A DNA stretch of 64,000 nucleotides from Escallonia rubra (taxonomy: Eukaryota; Streptophyta; Magnoliopsida; Escalloniales; Escalloniaceae): the NCBI GenBank assembly GCA_033065855.1, contig JAVXUO010002275.1:124001-188000 (forward strand), read 5' to 3'. Positions 60,547-64,000 of this stretch are shown in pieces. The position numbers were made by a program, and so were the translations under genes. The notes beneath the pieces were generated by a model. It searched no databases and was not told the origin of the DNA. It saw only the letters and a program-made list of their open reading frames with translations. Every line of letters starts with the position of its first letter. Position 1 is the stretch's first letter.

Positions 60547-63500
60547 CTATCCTGGGGCCAAAAGTGAGCGGAACTTTGTGCTGGATCCATCATATCCTTC
60601 GGAGCTGGGATCAGTCATTTGTGTTACTTCTCCATCACTCAACAAAGGCTCAACTTTCTTCTGGTGCCATTGATCCAATCTAGTCCTTGCTTTCTCCACC
60701 TGAAAATTCTTACGTCAAGAGCTTGCACTGATCATATATATTGTGAAGTTTGGCCAATACCCTGGGTATATAAGCAGTGATTTCAAATGCAAAGGCTAAT
60801 CGTATTCTGGAAACTTTACGTAAGGTAGAGTTTGGTTTTTTGGGGGTGAGAGTGAAAAGGATGACAGATTATAAGTCACTCTTACTGCCACTCTACAGAA
60901 TCGTACATGAGATTTTCGCCTCATACGGCTCCATTTCATAGTTTTTCTTTTCTTGGATTGATTGTACCAGAAGAAGAAGATCCAGGATAGGTTGCCTGGC
61001 ATTTTCATTTTCAATTTAAAAACAATAGCATTACTAATTTACAACTTTCGCTGATGTTAATGAGAAGGGTTAATTACTCACGGCACCCCTGAGGTTTGCC
61101 CTAAATTACACACAGACCCCCTATCTTTTGAAAATTACACTCCGCTCCCACAGGTTTGTACCCGCATTTCACGGAGCCCCACAAAATTGACGGGGACCCT
61201 AACTCTGTCTAAAGATTCCCTGACACTTTACTTTTTGAATTTTTTATTCCCGAATTGCCCTCCATTTCTTGAGTAAAACCCCCCTTTGCCCTTTAGGGTT
61301 TTTCTTCTTCTTCTTCTTCTTTCTCTTTCCCCCTTACAGACCCTTTACTACTTTCTCCTTGTTCCTCCCTTTCTTCCTTCCCTTCATTCTTTCTCTTCTA
61401 ACCAAAAAATGTCAAGGATCTATAACAAAAACTCATCAAGCAAGCAAGAGAGAAGAAAGACTAGATATAAGTTTCATAAGTTTTTTCTTCCTTCCCAGCA
61501 GCCACAACAAGCAATAAAAATAAGACATAAGTTTTTTTTCTTCCTTCTATTTCTCAGCCCCATCAGAACTCACGCGCATACATGCAAAAATTGATAATTC
61601 GTACTCCTTGGGGAGCTTCTTGCCGGCCTTGGGCTTCTTCTCGGCAGGGGCCTTCTCGGCGACGGTGGGCTTCTTCTCCTCCGCCGGCTTCTTCTCCTCC
61701 GCCGGCTTCTTCTCCAGCGATGGACTCTGGCGTCACCTACAGTGTACACCACGACACAACAGCGGCCTTGGGCTTCTTCTCGGCGGGGGCCTTCTCGGCG
61801 ACGGTGGGCTTCTTCTTCTCCGTCGGCTTCTTCTCCGGCGATGGACTTCGGCGTCACCTACAGTGTACACCACGACACAACAGCGGCGACCACCGCGCCA
61901 CAGCCACCATTGCGCGGGATTTATCATCTGTGCCATCTCTGGCACCATCTTCGGTGACATCTCGTACGTGGTCAGCCACCCCTCATTCTCCGGCCATGCC
62001 CCTCACCGGAAGTACCGCGCTCCACTGCGACACCAAACACCACACGACTTCATCACCGGTGAACCCAAAGCCGCATGCCTGACACTGTCGCCCTCCATTG
62101 GAAGCACCGCCTACCGCAACCTCCAAAACAGCCATGGAATCACTACTGTCGGCAGCGTATCCGGTCCCCGATGGCCGATTTCGGTCAGTGTAGCCAAGAG
62201 TGAAGAGCCAGATAGTCGGGGATACGCTGAGAACTAGTCATTGTCCAAAACAGCCATGAAACTAGCCAAGAGAACTTGAGGAGTGCATTCGTCCTTGGTG
62301 GCTTATGAAACTGTGTAGTTAATATACAAGGGTAAAAATGTCTTTTTGTGTCCCACAGTTAACACCGTCGAAGAAATGGAGCGGAGTGTAATTATCAAAA
62401 GATAGGGGGGTACGTGTGTAATTTAGGGTAAACCTCAGGGGTGCCGTGAGTAATTAACCCTAATGAGAAGAAATTTGCATCAGGGCCATTTCACTAAGTT
62501 TTCAAGAATAAAATGTCTATTTCCACTATGTTACACCTTTTTACACCCTTTTTGGGCTGAAAAGTGAATTTGTGACAAAATATTAAATTTTTTAATAGGG
62601 GAAAGTAGGGAATGACCCCCTCTACTTTACACGCTGTGCGTTTTTCCCCCCTCCACTTCAAATTTAAACACTAAACTCCCCCACAGTTTAAGAAAATGGG
62701 CACGGTTAATTGACAGTAACAGATCTTTGTAAAATACCATTTTTATCCTTCCATATAACCTTCAATTTTTCGGGAAGCATGCCCAAACCCGTGCCCTTCC
62801 CTTCTTCTTCCTCTTCCTGTTCTTCACTCATTTTCCCCTTCCCATTCTCTGTATTTCCCCTTCCCCATAGACCGTAGTTGTGGTTGTGATTGCGATTGGT
62901 GGCGGTTGGGTGTCTGGTGACGAGGCTTGGGAGTCATGGTCGCCGGCGATGGTGATTGGGAGTCGTGGGTGGCCGGTGTAGGTGATTGGGTTTGATGATC
63001 TATTGGGGTTTTAAAGATTGGGTTTGGTTGTGCGGCCACGAGGTGGGCCAATCGATTGGTGGCCGTGGGTGGCTGGTGGAGGGACTGCTCTGACATTGGC
63101 CGTGGGTGGGCCAATCGATTGGTGGCGAGCAGGAGTCTGCGGCGGACATATGGGGACTCGGGTGTGCGGTGGTGGAGATGGTGACCGGAGCTCTGGCGTC
63201 CGTCACTGAAGGCTACTTTGACTCCGGGGCTGTTGCGGGCTGTTGCAGCGGGGAGTCTGCCGGGGCGAGCAGGAGTCTGCCGGGGCTGTTATAGCCGCGC
63301 GGTAATCGGTGGTAGTTGAAGGCTACTTTGACGTCGGTGCCGCCGTCGTTCCGGTGGTGTCGTGGTAAAAGGATGGTGACCAGAGCTCCGGCGTCCATCA
63401 CTGAAGGCTACTTTGACTCCGGGGCTGTTGCGGCGGGGAGTCTGCCGGGGCGAGCAGGAGTCTGCCGGGGCTGTTGCGGCGGCGCAGTAATCGGGGTAGT

Positions 63501-63990
63501 TGAAGGCTACTTTGACGCCGGCGCCTGCGCCGTTCCGGTGGTGCCGTGGTAAAAGGTGAAGAGGAAGAAATTGAAATTGAAGAGCCAGGAAAAGGGGCAA
63601 AATTGTCATTTAAAAAAGAAAAACTTTAGTCAGCCCATGTGTTGACCACGCGCTGTTTAGTTAACAGTTTCCGTCAACCGTGCCCATTTTCTTAAACTGT
63701 GTGGGAGGGGGGGGTTTAGTGTTTAAATTTGAAGTGGAGGGGGGCAAAACGCACAACGTGTAAAGTAGAGGAAGTCATTCCCTATTTCCCCCTTTTTAAT
63801 ATGAACACTGTAGTGGAGCATGAAGATAGACATTCTCGACCATGACATGACATTTGACATATATTTGAACTCTTTTTCATACTAATGAGAAAGCAATCCT
63901 TACCTCTTTACTCCAATCGGTCCGGATGGTGACCCACAACAAAATGATAGTCTGCATGGCTGTGCCCCCTAACATCCCTGACCATATTCC
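60547..63990 (-). CDS. DTX40-like: MATE transporter 3, DETOXIFICATION 40-like, last two exons
   Basis: Partial gene running past the right edge. Exon 6 is 63990-63904 (87 bases; [20 protein letters not shown], then TIRTDWSKE) and exon 7 is 60699-60547. Both splice sites match those of MATE2 (ctacag-type gtag|GGA, GAG|gtaagg, ttcag|GTGGAG). Exon 7 starts [20 protein letters not shown] like MATE2 but then reads [20 protein letters not shown] and continues to LLAPG and a TAG, 27 codons beyond the MATE2 stop. The intron between them is 3.2 kb, against 539 bases in MATE2, because two Mutator-like elements and a plastid DNA piece lie in it. Whether it is still spliced efficiently is unknown. Confidence 0.88.
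60743..60932 (-). other. Nuclear insertion of plastid DNA (rps12 intron 3' end and exon 2)
   Basis: On the minus strand the sequence runs from a group II intron end (gagccgtatgaggcgaaaat, then ctgtagagtggcagtaagag) into coding sequence [18 protein letters not shown] and FEITAYIP, which is plastid ribosomal protein S12, exon 2. Substitutions (S for the usual A, SRI for ARV, AFA for TSG) and loss of frame after IPRV show that it is a decayed copy. The paralogous intron of MATE2 (near 50170-50200) lacks it. It is a nuclear plastid DNA (NUPT) fragment with no function expected. Confidence 0.88.
61067..62460. mobile_element. Mutator-like element 2, Pack-MULE candidate, 9-bp TSD
   Basis: The perfect 9-bp direct repeat taatgagaa stands at 61058-61066 and 62461-62469. 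The TIRs are GGGTTAATTACTCACGGCAC at both ends and continue with CCCTGAGGTTT and CCTAAATTACACAC for about 80 bases. The paralogous site in MATE2 (near 50440) reads gttaatgagcagaaattagc without the element. There is no transposase. The interior is GC-rich at 61600-62230 and contains two copies of a histone H2B tail fragment, listed separately. Confidence 0.93.
61602..61886 (-). pseudogene. Captured histone H2B N-terminal tail, two tandem copies
   Basis: On the minus strand 61715-61603 reads [18 protein letters not shown] followed by [19 protein letters not shown], the Lys/Ala/Pro-rich N-terminal tail of plant histone H2B just before the globular fold. A second, shorter copy (61837-61763) reads [12 protein letters not shown] and [12 protein letters not shown]. 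The two lie in a 139-bp tandem repeat that also includes the flanking piece ggtgacgcc...tacactgtag. There is no H2B start codon and no histone fold, so this is a gene fragment inside the transposon, not a histone gene. Confidence 0.85.
63127..63192 (+). pseudogene. Captured kinase fragment (subdomain IX, MAPKKK-like)
   Basis: The plus-strand frame reads [20 protein letters not shown] and then [18 protein letters not shown] fits the D-x-W-x-L-G-C-x-x-x-E-M-x-T-G block of plant MAPKKK-type kinases. A second piece at 63008-63037 (LKIGFGCA, in another frame) may be a decayed DFG region. No complete kinase fold is present. Confidence 0.6.
63178..63553. repeat. Direct duplication of about 190 bp inside MULE 3
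   Basis: Segments 63178-63373 and 63374-63553 share ggtgacc, gagctc, gaaggctactttgactccgg, gcggggagtctgccggggcg, agcaggagtctgccggggct and tgttccggtggtg-type ends. Shorter repeats (gggccaatcgattggtgg near 63047 and 63109) precede it. Confidence 0.85.
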
Positions 63991-64000
63991 CTACACAAAA

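Larger units (their letters stand above)
62598..63792. mobile_element. Mutator-like element 3, Pack-MULE candidate, 9-bp TSD
   Basis: The 9-bp direct repeat tttttaata lies at 62589-62597 and 63793-63801. The TIRs are long (about 115 bp): the left end GGGGAAAGTAGGGAATGACC and the reverse complement of the right end GGGGGAAATAGGGAATGACT continue together through ctctactttacacg, ttcaaatttaaacactaaac and agaaaatgggcacggtt. The paralogous intron of MATE2 (near 50560) lacks it. There is no transposase. The interior (62870-63550) is GC-rich with a kinase-like fragment and a direct duplication. Confidence 0.93.

Noticed and set aside
61582-62237. Plus-strand frames of 166 and 209 codons inside MULE 2
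   Set aside because: The meaningful reading in the first part is on the minus strand (H2B tail). The plus-strand frames are its shadows, and the second half matched nothing I know.
1-64000. LTR retrotransposons, CRISPR arrays, rRNA genes
   Set aside because: No reverse transcriptase or integrase motifs, no long direct LTR pairs, no regularly spaced repeats with unique spacers, and no rRNA sequence were seen.

Overview
The window is nuclear DNA from a flowering plant, most likely a eudicot. Its genes have many GT-AG introns, the proteins belong to plant families (chloroplast SufB, plant Hsp110-type Hsp70, DTX/MATE carriers, RBP45-type RNA-binding protein), and the AT-rich spacers are full of small DNA transposons. 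There is no operon, phage or CRISPR structure. The species cannot be named from sequence alone.

Layout. 1-2409 (+) is the 3' part of an RBP45-type poly(A)/U-rich RNA-binding protein gene. 3931-5528 (-) is a two-exon AT-hook protein gene that converges on it. 5529-9517 is spacer with a hAT-like non-autonomous element (6531-7239) and a copy of a local MITE family. 9518-14091 (+) is SUFB (plastid Fe-S cluster assembly), two exons around a 2.9 kb intron. 14092-20860 is spacer holding a Mutator-like element with a perfect 9-bp target-site duplication (15468-16691) and a patchwork of local duplications. 20955-21281 (+) is a small one-exon gene for a basic 108-residue protein. 21282-25980 is repeat-rich spacer. 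26786-35511 (+) is an HSP70-16-like gene of nine coding exons (779 aa).

36418-64000 is a tandem array of DTX40-like MATE transporter genes, all on the minus strand: MATE1 (36418-41726, 519 aa), MATE2 (50077-54556, 505 aa) and the last two exons of MATE3 (60547-63990, continuing past the right edge). All seven coding exons of MATE1 and MATE2 could be joined at matching phases, and exons 2-6 have the same length in both genes. The spacers are duplicated too (42.4-44.0 kb matches 55.9-57.0 kb; 48.1-50.3 kb matches 57.1-60.7 kb), so the MATE2 unit gives an 'empty site' for insertions in the MATE3 unit.

The most interesting part is the MATE3 unit. Against its paralogue it carries a Harbinger-like element with TTA target duplication (58034-59162), a second TIR element (59517-59956), a nuclear insertion of plastid DNA with the rps12 intron/exon 2 junction (about 60743-60932), and two Mutator-like elements with perfect 9-bp target duplications (61067-62460 and 62598-63792). 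These two MULEs sit in one intron and hold pieces that look captured from host genes: a histone H2B N-terminal tail in two tandem copies, and a MAPKKK-type kinase subdomain IX. They are therefore Pack-MULE candidates that have expanded the last MATE3 intron from about 0.54 kb (MATE2) to 3.2 kb. A MITE family with at least eight copies or remnants is also spread over the window.
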